NCBI RefSeq assembly: GCF_017565645.3
Contig: NZ_CP086136.1
Span: 10,585,501-10,649,500, forward strand
From: Bradyrhizobium barranii subsp. barranii
GTDB lineage: Bacteria; Pseudomonadota; Alphaproteobacteria; Rhizobiales; Xanthobacteraceae
Length of the DNA stretch: 64,000 nt
Direction of reading: 5' to 3'
The translations under genes were made by a program, and so were the position numbers. Below, piece after piece: positions 44,594 through 52,476 of this stretch; position 1 is the first letter of the stretch, and every line of letters begins with the position of its first letter. Under the pieces are notes generated by a model. That model did not search any database. It was not told the origin of the DNA and saw only the letters and a list, made by a program, of their open reading frames with translations.

Positions 44594-45916
44594 ATGACTG
44601 AGACTGCCGATACCGATTTCCGCCACGCACAGCGGCATATCCGCCTGGACACGATCTTGCGGCTGCGCTGGCTGGCGGTGCTCGGCCAGCTCGCGGCGAT
44701 CTTCATCGTGGCGCAGGGGCTGGAGTTCAACGTCGAGATCGTCCCCTGCGTCAGCATCATCGCGCTGTCGGCGGCGCTCAACCTGGCGCTCCAGACCGTG
44801 TCCAATCCGCTGCAACGGCTGGAGCCGATGCAGGCGGCCGGACTGCTCGCGCTGAACATCGTGGAGCTGGCGGGGCTGCTGTTCTTCACCGGCGGACTGC
44901 AGAACCCGTTCTCGTTCCTGTTCCTCGCGCCCGTGCTGATCTCGGCCACGGCGCTGCCGGCCCGCCTCACCTTCGGCCTCGGCCTGCTCGCGGTGGCCTG
45001 TGCTTCGGTCCTGTTCTTCTTCCATCTGCCGCTGCCCTGGGATTCCGACGATCCCCTGGTGCTGCCGCCGATCTATCTCATCGGCATCTGGCTCTCGATC
45101 GTGCTCGCGATCGGCGTCACCAGTCTCTACTCGTTCCAGGTGACGGAGGAGGCGCGCAAGCTCGCCGACGCGCTGGCTGCGACCGAGCTGGTGCTGACAC
45201 GCGAGCAGCATCTGACCCAGCTCGACGGCCTGGCTGCCGCAGCGGCGCACGAGCTCGGTACACCGCTCGCGACCATCTTCCTGATCTCGCGCGAGCTGGA
45301 AAAGACGGTGAAGGACCCAAGTTTCGCCGCCGACCTGAAAACCCTGCGCGAGCAGACCCAGCGCTGCCGCGACATCTTGAGCAAGATCACCCAGCTTTCC
45401 TCCGAAGGCGCGCCGTTCGACCGCATGAAAATGTCTGAGCTGATCGAGGAGGTGGTGGCGCCGCACCGCGATTTCGGCGTCGACATCAAGGTGCGGATCG
45501 CAGTGGCGGCCTTCGCCGAGCCGATCGGCTCGCGCAACCCCGCGATCCTCTACGGCGTCGGCAACATCGTCGAGAACGCGGTCGATTTCGCCCGCACCAC
45601 CGTCGAGGTGAATGCATGGTGGAACAAGGACACGATCGAGCTCGTGATCTCCGACGACGGCCCGGGCATTCCGCCCGATATCCTTAACCGGATCGGCGAG
45701 CCCTATTTGTCGCGGCGGCGCAATCTGGATGACGGCGGCGGCGAGCGGCGTGGGCTCGGGCTTGGCGTGTTCATCGCGCGCACCTTGCTGGAACGCACCG
45801 GGGCCAAGGTCTCGTTTACCAACCGGACCTTTCCGGAACACGGTGCTGTGGTTCACATCAATTGGCCGAGAGAGCGTTTTGAGACTATCGAGACGCTCGA
45901 AGAAACAATAGGATAG
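44594..45916 (+). CDS. regS: redox sensor histidine kinase RegS (RegB/ActS/PrrB family)
   Basis: This kinase senses respiratory redox state and phosphorylates RegR. ATG 44594 gives 440 residues; a TTG at 44585 lies nearer GAGAAGG and is possible. Six membrane helices span about residues 25-185. The quinone-site motif GGLQNPF sits in the membrane region. The phosphorylated His is in AAAAHELGTPLATIFL, the redox-active Cys of the family is in REQTQRCRDILSKI, and the ATPase has NIVENAVDFA, DDGPGIP and GLGLGVFIA. The regR gene follows about 100 bases downstream. In Bradyrhizobium, RegSR activates nifA and respiratory genes; that role is from knowledge of the family. Confidence 0.95.
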   Translation: MTETADTDFRHAQRHIRLDTILRLRWLAVLGQLAAIFIVAQGLEFNVEIVPCVSIIALSAALNLALQTVSNPLQRLEPMQAAGLLALNIVELAGLLFFTGGLQNPFSFLFLAPVLISATALPARLTFGLGLLAVACASVLFFFHLPLPWDSDDPLVLPPIYLIGIWLSIVLAIGVTSLYSFQVTEEARKLADALAATELVLTREQHLTQLDGLAAAAAHELGTPLATIFLISRELEKTVKDPSFAADLKTLREQTQRCRDILSKITQLSSEGAPFDRMKMSELIEEVVAPHRDFGVDIKVRIAVAAFAEPIGSRNPAILYGVGNIVENAVDFARTTVEVNAWWNKDTIELVISDDGPGIPPDILNRIGEPYLSRRRNLDDGGGERRGLGLGVFIARTLLERTGAKVSFTNRTFPEHGAVVHINWPRERFETIETLEETIG

Positions 45917-46018
45917 GCCGCGACCTTGCGTCGCACAGCAGGGCCGATCGACTATTTGCGGCCTTGGCACCGCCTGATTGCGACGCCATATGTAGATGTG
46001 CAGAGAGAGGACAACACC

Positions 46019-46573
46019 TTGAACGCCATCGCCGAACTGAATGAACAGACCGACCGCTCGCTTCTCATCGTGGAGGACGACAAGCCGTTCCTGGAGCGGT
46101 TGTCGCGCGCGATGGAGACCCGTGGCTTTGCGGTGACGTCGTGTGACACCGTCTCGGATGGCCTCGCGCAGATCGGCAAGGCCGCGCCCGCATTCGCCGT
46201 GGTGGATCTGCGGCTCGGCGACGGCAATGGTCTCGACGTCGTCTCCGCGCTGAAGAAGAAGCGCCCCGAAGCCCGCGCGATCGTGCTGACCGGCTATGGC
46301 AACATCGCCACCGCCGTGACCGCCGTGAAGATGGGTGCGATCGATTATCTGTCGAAGCCCGCGGATGCCGACGACGTCGTCGCCGCCCTGCTCTCGACCA
46401 GCTCGGAGAAATCCGAGTTGCCGACCAACCCGATGTCCGCCGACCGCGTCCGCTGGGAGCACATCCAGCGCATCTACGAGATGTGCAACCGCAACGTCTC
46501 GGAGACGGCGCGCAGGCTGAATATGCACCGTCGTACGTTGCAGCGGATTCTGGCCAAGCGCGCGCCGAGGTAA
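46019..46573 (+). CDS. regR: redox response regulator RegR (RegA/ActR/PrrA family)
   Basis: The TTG at 46019 has GAGAGAGG nine bases upstream and gives a 184-residue protein, the usual RegR length. An upstream in-frame extension of 31 codons has no matching sequence in this family. The receiver domain begins RSLLIVEDDKPFLERL, with the phosphorylated Asp in AVVDLRLGDGNG and the conserved Thr and Lys in VLTGYGNIAT and YLSKPAD. The C-terminal Fis-type helix-turn-helix is NVSETARRLNMHRRTLQRIL, the near-invariant DNA-binding motif of this family. It is co-transcribed with regS. Confidence 0.97.
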   Translation: MNAIAELNEQTDRSLLIVEDDKPFLERLSRAMETRGFAVTSCDTVSDGLAQIGKAAPAFAVVDLRLGDGNGLDVVSALKKKRPEARAIVLTGYGNIATAVTAVKMGAIDYLSKPADADDVVAALLSTSSEKSELPTNPMSADRVRWEHIQRIYEMCNRNVSETARRLNMHRRTLQRILAKRAPR

Positions 46574-46580
46574 CGGTCTC

Positions 46581-46677
46581 GTAGGGTGGGCAAAGGCGCG
46601 TAGCGCCGTGCCCACCGCTTCTACTTCAATCCTGATCGGCTTGGATGGTGGGCACGCTTTCGCTTTGCCCACCCTAC
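46581..46677. repeat. palindromic repeat, family A copy 2
   Basis: It starts GTAGGGTGGGCAAAGGCGCG and ends CTTTGCCCACCCTAC, the same outer arms as copy 1 at 21478-21575, with inner GTGCCCACC/GGTGGGCAC. It lies between the convergent regR and mmcB genes. Confidence 0.8.
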
Positions 46678-46699
46678 GGCGTCCGCGTTCGCCGCGCCG

Positions 46700-47191
46700 C
46701 TATTCCCAAAAATCCGCGTGGCCCTGCGGGTCGACCACACGGTTGATCCGGAGCGCTGCCGCCATCGCGAAACGCACCGTCATCTGCTTGCGCGTGGCGG
46801 CGGCGATCTTGTGCTCGGGCGCCTCGCACTGCATGTGCGCGCCATAGGCGTCCGCGATGATCAGGCCAGTGTCTTGCGGAAAGATCTCGCACGGCAGATC
46901 CTGCGTGAAGGCGAAGAATAGCCGGTCGCAATGGGCGCGGTATTCGTGCCATTTCTGGTCGGCACGCAAATCCTCGACCGACGATTTGATCTCCACGATC
47001 CAGATCTCGCCGCGCTCGTTGAGCGCCACCAGATCGGCGCGCCGGCCCGACGGCAGCGGCAGTTCGCTGATGCAGGTAAAGCCGAGCGAGCGCAGCAGCC
47101 GCGCCGTGCCGCGCGCGATCGCCAGCGCCGTCTCGGACTGGCGGCGGTCGGGCGGCGGAACCAGGGCGATGTTGCGGGCGGTGCTGTCCAT
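46700..47191 (-). CDS. mmcB: MmcB-family DNA repair protein
   Basis: The 163-residue product has the PD-(D/E)xK-like nuclease pattern of the MmcB (DUF1052) family: SELPLPSGRRADLVALNERGE, then IWIVEIKSSVEDLRADQKWHEY, and CDRLFFAFTQDLPCEIFPQDTGLIIADA. In Caulobacter the family member is induced by DNA damage and helps mitomycin C tolerance; that is knowledge of the family, not shown here. It stands alone on the minus strand between two repeats. No LexA box was looked for beyond a visual check of the short upstream gap. Confidence 0.88.
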   Translation of the reverse strand: MDSTARNIALVPPPDRRQSETALAIARGTARLLRSLGFTCISELPLPSGRRADLVALNERGEIWIVEIKSSVEDLRADQKWHEYRAHCDRLFFAFTQDLPCEIFPQDTGLIIADAYGAHMQCEAPEHKIAAATRKQMTVRFAMAAALRINRVVDPQGHADFWE

Positions 47192-47220
47192 GGGGGGAGC
47201 ATAGCCGATTCCGGTGGGCC

Positions 47221-47372
47221 CGTCATTCCGGGGCGCGACGCAGTCGCGAGCCCGGAATCCATGGCCACAGGGAGAAGTTGTCGGGTGAGCAGGTAACTCC
47301 GAGTTTTGGCCAAACTACTCCCTGTGGTTATGGGTCCCGGGCTCGCGACTACGTCGCGCCCCGGGACGACAG
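47221..47372. repeat. palindromic repeat, family C copy 2
   Basis: CGTCATTCCGGGGCGCGACG at the left faces CGTCGCGCCCCGGGACGACAG at the right (right end in two parts); GCCACAGGGAG pairs with CTCCCTGTGG inside. Layout and inner TTATGGGTCCCGGGCTCG match copy 1 at 27785-27929. It lies between the divergent mmcB and GH13 starts. Confidence 0.75.
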
Positions 47373-47452
47373 CGGAGTGCGGGAACCTCGCCTCCCCCAC
47401 GCACTTATCACGCAGCCGCCACACCTCGGCGGAGCATCGAGGCTGCTCGCGC

Positions 47453-49150
47453 ATGATCGACGATCTCTGGTACAAGAACGGCGTGATCTACTGCCTCTCC
47501 GTCGGCACCTATATGGATGCCAACAGCGACGGCGTCGGCGACTTCAAGGGCCTGCTGCGGCGGCTCGACTATTTGCACGGCCTCGGCATCACCACGATCT
47601 GGTTGATGCCGTTCCAGACCTCGCCGGGCCGCGACGACGGCTACGACATCGCCGACTATTACAGCGTCGATTCCCGCTACGGCACGCTCGGCGATTTCGT
47701 CGAGTTCACCCACGGCTGCAAGCAGCGCGGCATCCGCATCATCATCGACCTCGTCGTCAACCACACCTCCGACCAGCATCACTGGTTCAAGGAGGCGCGG
47801 CGCGACAGGAATTCGCTCTATCGCGACTGGTATGTGTGGTCGGACAAGAAGCCGGCCGGCGCCAACAAGGGCATGGTGTTTCCCGGCGTGCAGAAGTCGA
47901 CGTGGACGCGCGACAAGGAAGCCGGCGCCTGGTTCTTCCACCGCTTCTACGATTTCCAGCCCGATCTCAACACCTCAAATCCGCATGTGCAGGCCGAAAT
48001 CCTGAAGATCATGGGCTTCTGGATCCAGCTCGGCGTCTCCGGCTTCCGCATGGACGCCGTGCCGTTCGTGATCGCCACCAAGGGCGCGAAGGTGAAGAAG
48101 CCGGTCGAGCAGTACGACATGCTGCGCGCGTTCCGCGAATTCCTGCAATGGCGGCAGGGCGACGCCATCATCCTCGCCGAAGCCAACGTGCTGCCTGAGA
48201 CGGACATGGAATATTTCGGCCGCGACGGCGACCGCATGCACATGATGTTCAACTTCCACGTCAACCAGCATCTGTTCTATGCGCTGGCATCCGGCGATTC
48301 GCGTCCGCTGGCGAAGGCGTTGAAGGCGACCAGGCCGCGGCCGGCCAGCGCGCAATGGGGTCTGTTCCTGCGCAATCACGACGAGCTCGATTTGGGACGC
48401 CTGACCAAGGCGCAGCGTGACATCGTGTTCAAGCGCTTCGGCCCCGACAAGGACATGCAGCTCTACGACCGCGGCATTCGCCGCCGCTTCGCGCCGATGG
48501 TCGGCGGCGACCGAAGGCGGCTCGAGCTCGCCTACAGCCTGATGTGCACGTTGCCGGGAACGCCCGTCATCCGCTACGGCGACGAGATCGCGATGGGCGA
48601 CGATCTCTCGCTCCCCGAGCGCAATTGCGCGCGCACGCCGATGCAATGGTCGACCGAGCCGCATGGCGGCTTCACCAAGGACGATAAGCCGGCATGCCCG
48701 GTCATCGACACGGGCCCCTACGGCTACGAGCACGTCAATGTCGCAAAACAGCGGCGCGATCCCAATTCCATGCTGAACTGGACCGAGCGCATCGTCCGCA
48801 TGCGCAAGGAGGTGCCCGAGATCGGCTGGGGCGACTTCGTGATCATTCCGACGCGCGATCCCTCCGTGTTCATCATGCGTTACGACTGGCGCAACAATTC
48901 CGTGCTGTTCGTTCACAATCTGGATGAGAAGCCGCGCGAGATCGCATTCTCGGCGGGGCTGTCCGGCGAGGCCGGCGCGCACCTGATCAACCTGCTCGCG
49001 GAAGATCACAGCCACGCCGACAAGCGCGGCCAGCATCGCGTCGTGCTGGAGCCCTATGGCTATCGCTGGTACCGCGTCGGAGGGCTGGATTATTTGCTGA
49101 AGCGGAGCGACATCGACGGGAATGCCGCGGGTAACAAGCATCCGGGGTAG
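47453..49150 (+). CDS. GH13 alpha-amylase-family protein, trehalose-synthase-like
   Basis: ATG 47453 (MIDDLWYKNGVIYCLSVGTYMD) gives 565 residues. The GH13 barrel has conserved region I DLVVNHTSDQHHWF, the nucleophile region GFRMDAVPF, the acid/base region ILAEANVL and the transition-state region FLRNHDELDLG. The N-terminal half is most like trehalose synthases (maltose to trehalose isomerases) and related glucanases, but it is cytosolic, has no maltokinase fusion and diverges after the barrel. Conversion of alpha-glucan or maltose is inferred. It is convergent with a second GH13 gene whose stop is 37 bases away. Confidence 0.88.
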   Translation: MIDDLWYKNGVIYCLSVGTYMDANSDGVGDFKGLLRRLDYLHGLGITTIWLMPFQTSPGRDDGYDIADYYSVDSRYGTLGDFVEFTHGCKQRGIRIIIDLVVNHTSDQHHWFKEARRDRNSLYRDWYVWSDKKPAGANKGMVFPGVQKSTWTRDKEAGAWFFHRFYDFQPDLNTSNPHVQAEILKIMGFWIQLGVSGFRMDAVPFVIATKGAKVKKPVEQYDMLRAFREFLQWRQGDAIILAEANVLPETDMEYFGRDGDRMHMMFNFHVNQHLFYALASGDSRPLAKALKATRPRPASAQWGLFLRNHDELDLGRLTKAQRDIVFKRFGPDKDMQLYDRGIRRRFAPMVGGDRRRLELAYSLMCTLPGTPVIRYGDEIAMGDDLSLPERNCARTPMQWSTEPHGGFTKDDKPACPVIDTGPYGYEHVNVAKQRRDPNSMLNWTERIVRMRKEVPEIGWGDFVIIPTRDPSVFIMRYDWRNNSVLFVHNLDEKPREIAFSAGLSGEAGAHLINLLAEDHSHADKRGQHRVVLEPYGYRWYRVGGLDYLLKRSDIDGNAAGNKHPG

Positions 49151-49187
49151 GTGCATCTCCGCACACGGCCGTCGTCCCCGCGAACGG

Positions 49188-50792
49188 CTACATGTGTGGC
49201 GGCATCACCACCACGCCCTCGTTGCCGCGCAGATCCAGCACGCCTTCCAGCCTCTCGCCCTCGCGATCCAGAAACGTCGACAGCAAGATCTCGCTGTTGA
49301 AACGGATCGCGCTGGTGGTCACGGCGATCGGGTCGGGCCCGAGATTGAGCACGACGATGATCGCGGTGCCCTCGGCCTCGCGGCGATAGACCAGCAGATC
49401 GCCTTGCGCGGCGATCGGATGGTAGTCGCCCTCGACCAGCGCCGGAGATGCCTTCCGCAAGGCAATCAGCCGCTTGTATAGACTGAGGATCGAACGCGAA
49501 TCGGCTTCGAGATCGACGACGTTGTCGTGGATATGGTCCTCCGGCAGCGGCAGCCAGGGCCTTACGCCGGAGAAGCCGCTGGCCGGCGACGCATCCCACT
49601 GCATCGGCGTACGGCAGCCGTCGCGCCCCACTCCGATGCCGGGCACATTCTTCTCGAAGGGATCGCGCACGTCCTCGGGGGAGATCGCCAGCTGATGCAT
49701 GCCGATCTCGTCGCCGTAATAGAGCGTCGGCGTACCGCGCAGCGTCAGCAGCAGCATCGCGGCAACGCGCGCCTGCTCCGGCCCGACACGACTCGCGACG
49801 CGCGGACGATCGTGATTGCCGAGCACCCAGTTCGGCCAGGCGCCCTTCGGCAGCGCCTTCTCGTAATCCTCGACGATTGTCTCGATCGAGCGCGCGCTCC
49901 AGAACGTCGAGAGCAGCGCGAAGTTGAACGGCATCTGCGCGCCGGTGAGATCGTTGCCGTAGTAGGCCATCAGCCGGTGCAGCGGCAGATAGATTTCGCC
50001 GATCAGCACGCGGTCGCGATACGCGTCCGTGACGCGCCGCATCTCGGCGATGACGTCATGCACCTCCGGCTGGTCGGTGGAGTATTGCGTCAGGATCCTC
50101 TCGTTCGGCGGCCGGCCCTCGACGTAATGCGGGTTCGGCGGGTTGTCGCGGAATTCGGCATCCTTGATCAGGTGCCAGATCACATCGACGCGGAAGCCGT
50201 CGACGCCCTTCTCCAGCCAGAACCGCATCGCGTCGTAGATCGCCGCGCGGACATCCGGATTGCGCCAGTTGAGGTCCGGCTGCTCGGCAAGGAAGGCGTG
50301 GTAGTAATATTGACCTGTCGTCTCGTCGAACTGCCAGGCGCTGCCGCCAAATTCGGACAGCCAGTTGTTCGGGACACCGCCATCGGCGGCCGGATCGCGC
50401 CAGACGTACCAGTCGCGTTTGGGATTGTCGCGCGAGGACCGGCTCTCGACGAACCAGGGATGCTGGCTTGATGTGTGGTTGGGCACGAGGTCGAGGATCA
50501 GCTTCACCCCGTTGTCATGCGCAGCCGCGAGCAGCGCATCGAAATCCGCCATCGTGCCGAACAGCGGATCAATGCCGGTATAGTCGGAGATGTCGTAGCC
50601 GAAATCGGCCATCGGCGAGGGAAAGATCGGCGACAGCCAGATCGCGTCGACGCCGAGCGATTTCACGTAAGGCAGCCGGCGCAAGATGCCGGCGAGATCG
50701 CCGACGCCGTCACCGTCTGAGTCCTGAAAGGAGCGCGGGTAGATCTGATAGAAGATGCCGTCGCGCCACCAATTGTCGCCGCCCTGAGCCAT
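49188..50792 (-). CDS. GH13 alpha-glucosidase
   Basis: ATG 50792 (MAQGGDNWWRDGIFYQIYPRS) gives 534 residues. Conserved regions are LDLVPNHTSSQHPWF, GVDGFRVDVIWHLI with the nucleophile Asp, RVLIGEIYLPL with the acid/base Glu, and VLGNHDRPRVAS. The YQIYPRSFQDSDGDGVGDL opening and the EIGMHQ segment after the barrel are typical of alpha-glucosidases/oligo-1,6-glucosidases of Rhizobiales. No signal peptide is visible, so it probably acts on imported maltose, sucrose or trehalose in the cytosol. An in-frame GTG six codons upstream is possible. It is convergent with the other GH13 gene. Confidence 0.92.
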   Translation of the reverse strand: MAQGGDNWWRDGIFYQIYPRSFQDSDGDGVGDLAGILRRLPYVKSLGVDAIWLSPIFPSPMADFGYDISDYTGIDPLFGTMADFDALLAAAHDNGVKLILDLVPNHTSSQHPWFVESRSSRDNPKRDWYVWRDPAADGGVPNNWLSEFGGSAWQFDETTGQYYYHAFLAEQPDLNWRNPDVRAAIYDAMRFWLEKGVDGFRVDVIWHLIKDAEFRDNPPNPHYVEGRPPNERILTQYSTDQPEVHDVIAEMRRVTDAYRDRVLIGEIYLPLHRLMAYYGNDLTGAQMPFNFALLSTFWSARSIETIVEDYEKALPKGAWPNWVLGNHDRPRVASRVGPEQARVAAMLLLTLRGTPTLYYGDEIGMHQLAISPEDVRDPFEKNVPGIGVGRDGCRTPMQWDASPASGFSGVRPWLPLPEDHIHDNVVDLEADSRSILSLYKRLIALRKASPALVEGDYHPIAAQGDLLVYRREAEGTAIIVVLNLGPDPIAVTTSAIRFNSEILLSTFLDREGERLEGVLDLRGNEGVVVMPPHM

Positions 50793-50959
50793 GGCCGGAA
50801 TACCACTCACTAATCTACCCTGCGCGAGAAAACGCGAAAGGAACGCCCCGGTTCAAACCAGCAGGCCAATTGGGACGGCCGTGTGACGACCGGCTGTTCC
50901 CGGGTCTACGACACGAATCTTTTGCTTGGCGGCATGGCAAAAATCGGCATTGTGAGGCC

Positions 50960-51640
50960 ATGACCGAGCAAAACGACACCCAAGAATCCCAACAAGCCAA
51001 GGCCGGCGCGATCATCGTCCCCGTGACGCTGTTCGAGCAGAACTGCACCATCATCTGGGACGAGCCCGGCAAGAAGGCCGTGGTGATCGACCCCGGCGGG
51101 GACGTGCCGAAGATTCTGGACGCGATCAAGCAGACCGGCGTCACCGTGGAGAAGATCTGGCTGACCCACGGCCATATCGACCATGTCGGCGGCGCGGCCG
51201 AATTGCGCGATGCGCTGAAGGTGCCGATCGAGGGGCCGCATGTCGCGGATAAATTCCTGCTCGACAACGTGGTCGAGAGCGGCGCGCGCTTCGGCATGAC
51301 GGAGGTGCGCAATTTCGAGCCGGACCGCTGGCTCGACGAGGGCGACAGCGTGTCGATCGGCGGCCTGCAGTTCGACATTTTGCACTGCCCGGGCCACTCG
51401 CCCGGCAGCGTGGTGTTCTTCAACAAGGACTTGCGCTTTGCCCATGTCGGCGACGTGCTGTTCGCGGGCTCGGTCGGGCGCACCGACCTGCCCGGCGGCA
51501 GTCACGCCACGCTGATCAACTCGATCAAGACCAAGCTTTTGCCGCTCGGCGACGACGTCGGCTTCATCTGCGGCCACGGCGCCGGCTCGAGCATCGGCCA
51601 GGAACGGATGACCAATCCGTTCATCACCGGCGAGATGTGA
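50960..51640 (+). CDS. metallo-beta-lactamase-fold hydrolase, glyoxalase II-like
   Basis: ATG 50960 with GTGAGG upstream gives 226 residues. The metal-binding motif is LTHGHIDHVGGAAEL (HxHxDH). Further ligands lie in LHCPGHSPGSVVF, the bridging Asp in HVGDVLFAGSVGRTDLPGG, and the last His in FICGHGAGSS. It resembles YcbL-type glyoxalase II enzymes that hydrolyse thioesters such as S-lactoylglutathione; the C-terminal helical domain of full glyoxalase II is absent. It is divergent from the alpha-glucosidase and nearly abuts the convergent HxlR gene. Confidence 0.9.
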   Translation: MTEQNDTQESQQAKAGAIIVPVTLFEQNCTIIWDEPGKKAVVIDPGGDVPKILDAIKQTGVTVEKIWLTHGHIDHVGGAAELRDALKVPIEGPHVADKFLLDNVVESGARFGMTEVRNFEPDRWLDEGDSVSIGGLQFDILHCPGHSPGSVVFFNKDLRFAHVGDVLFAGSVGRTDLPGGSHATLINSIKTKLLPLGDDVGFICGHGAGSSIGQERMTNPFITGEM

Positions 51641-51643
51641 GCG

Positions 51644-52132
51644 CTACTCGGCGGCCTCTGCCAACGCCGCCGTCTCACTGAGGTTGCGCTCGCCCCAGTC
51701 GCGGATCGCGGCGACGACCGGCACGAAACTCTTGCCCTTGCGGGTCAGGCGATACTCGACCTTGGGCGGCACCTCGCCAAAATCCTTGCGGTCGATCAGG
51801 CCGCTTTGCGTCAGCGCCTTCAATTCGCGGCTGAGCACGCGCGGGGTGATCTCGGCGCTGCCGGCCATGCCGCGCAACAGGCCGCTCCTGATCTCGCCAT
51901 AGCGGCGCGTACCGTCCCTGAGGTCCCAGACGATGCGGAGCTTGTACTTGCCGCTGATCATCTTCTGAAACGCAGCGACCGGGCAGGCGCGAGCCGGAAT
52001 TGCCTTTGCCCTGTTGTCTCCTCCATGCGCAGCCAGCTTGCGGGAGGATAGGAGCGACGTCGAAAAAGTCCATACTATCAATTTTGTCCATACTTGCAGG
52101 ATCGCCCGCAAGGCGCAGATGATGGCGCACAT
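51644..52132 (-). CDS. HxlR-family transcriptional regulator (start uncertain)
   Basis: The HxlR winged-helix core is clear: ACPVAAFQKMISGKYKLRIV, then GTRRYGEIRSGL, AEITPRVLSRELKALTQSGL and VPPKVEYRLTRKGKSFVPVV, ending in a short C-terminal helix. The conserved N-terminal Cys is present. The open frame starts at ATG 52132, but the first 40 codons are not protein-like and cover the direct repeats upstream. The true start may be the TTG at 52081 or a rarer codon after GGAGGAG near 52025. It is divergent from a small ABM-type gene. HxlR proteins often sense electrophiles or redox change through that Cys. Confidence 0.78.
   Translation of the reverse strand: MCAIICALRAILQVWTKLIVWTFSTSLLSSRKLAAHGGDNRAKAIPARACPVAAFQKMISGKYKLRIVWDLRDGTRRYGEIRSGLLRGMAGSAEITPRVLSRELKALTQSGLIDRKDFGEVPPKVEYRLTRKGKSFVPVVAAIRDWGERNLSETAALAEAAE
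52068..52094. promoter_or_regulatory. two direct GTCCATACT repeats, probable HxlR operator
   Basis: GTCCATACT occurs at 52068-52076 and again at 52086-52094, 18 bases apart (about two helical turns less three bases), inside an AT-rich stretch between the HxlR gene and the divergent ABM gene. HxlR of Bacillus subtilis binds direct repeats upstream of its target, which makes these good operator candidates. Binding is inferred. Confidence 0.5.
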
Positions 52133-52151
52133 GACGAACAGGGAGCGTCAC

Positions 52152-52454
52152 ATGAAGCACTTCATGATCAGGTACGAATTCAGGAACGGCACGACGGAAG
52201 CCTGGCACCAGGAGATCGGCCGCTTCATCAAGGCGATCGAGGGCGATCCGGAGTTGAAGGGGCGGATCGGCTATCGGGTCCTGAAGAACCGCGACGACGC
52301 CAGCTACTTCCACCTCGCCAGCGTCACCGACGAGGCCGCGCAAAAAGCGCTGCAATCGCGCGACTTCTTCAAGGCCTATCAGGAGATGACGCGGAAGGTC
52401 GCCGGCGGCGAGGTGACGGTGGCGCCGATCGAATGGATCGATCAGACGGCGTAG
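52152..52454 (+). CDS. small ABM-superfamily protein (monooxygenase-like dimeric barrel)
   Basis: ATG 52152 with GGGAGCG upstream gives 100 residues. The fold pattern is ferredoxin-like: MKHFMIRYEFRNGTTEAWHQ, a helix with IGRFIKAIEGDPELKGRIG, a strand RVLKNRDDASYFHLASVTDE and a helix QSRDFFKAYQEMTRK. Such proteins include quinol monooxygenases and EthD-like dimers, but no catalytic residues can be fixed. It is divergent from the HxlR regulator and is its most likely target gene. Confidence 0.82.
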   Translation: MKHFMIRYEFRNGTTEAWHQEIGRFIKAIEGDPELKGRIGYRVLKNRDDASYFHLASVTDEAAQKALQSRDFFKAYQEMTRKVAGGEVTVAPIEWIDQTA

Positions 52455-52476
52455 CCGTCGCTTATCGAGCGACGAA

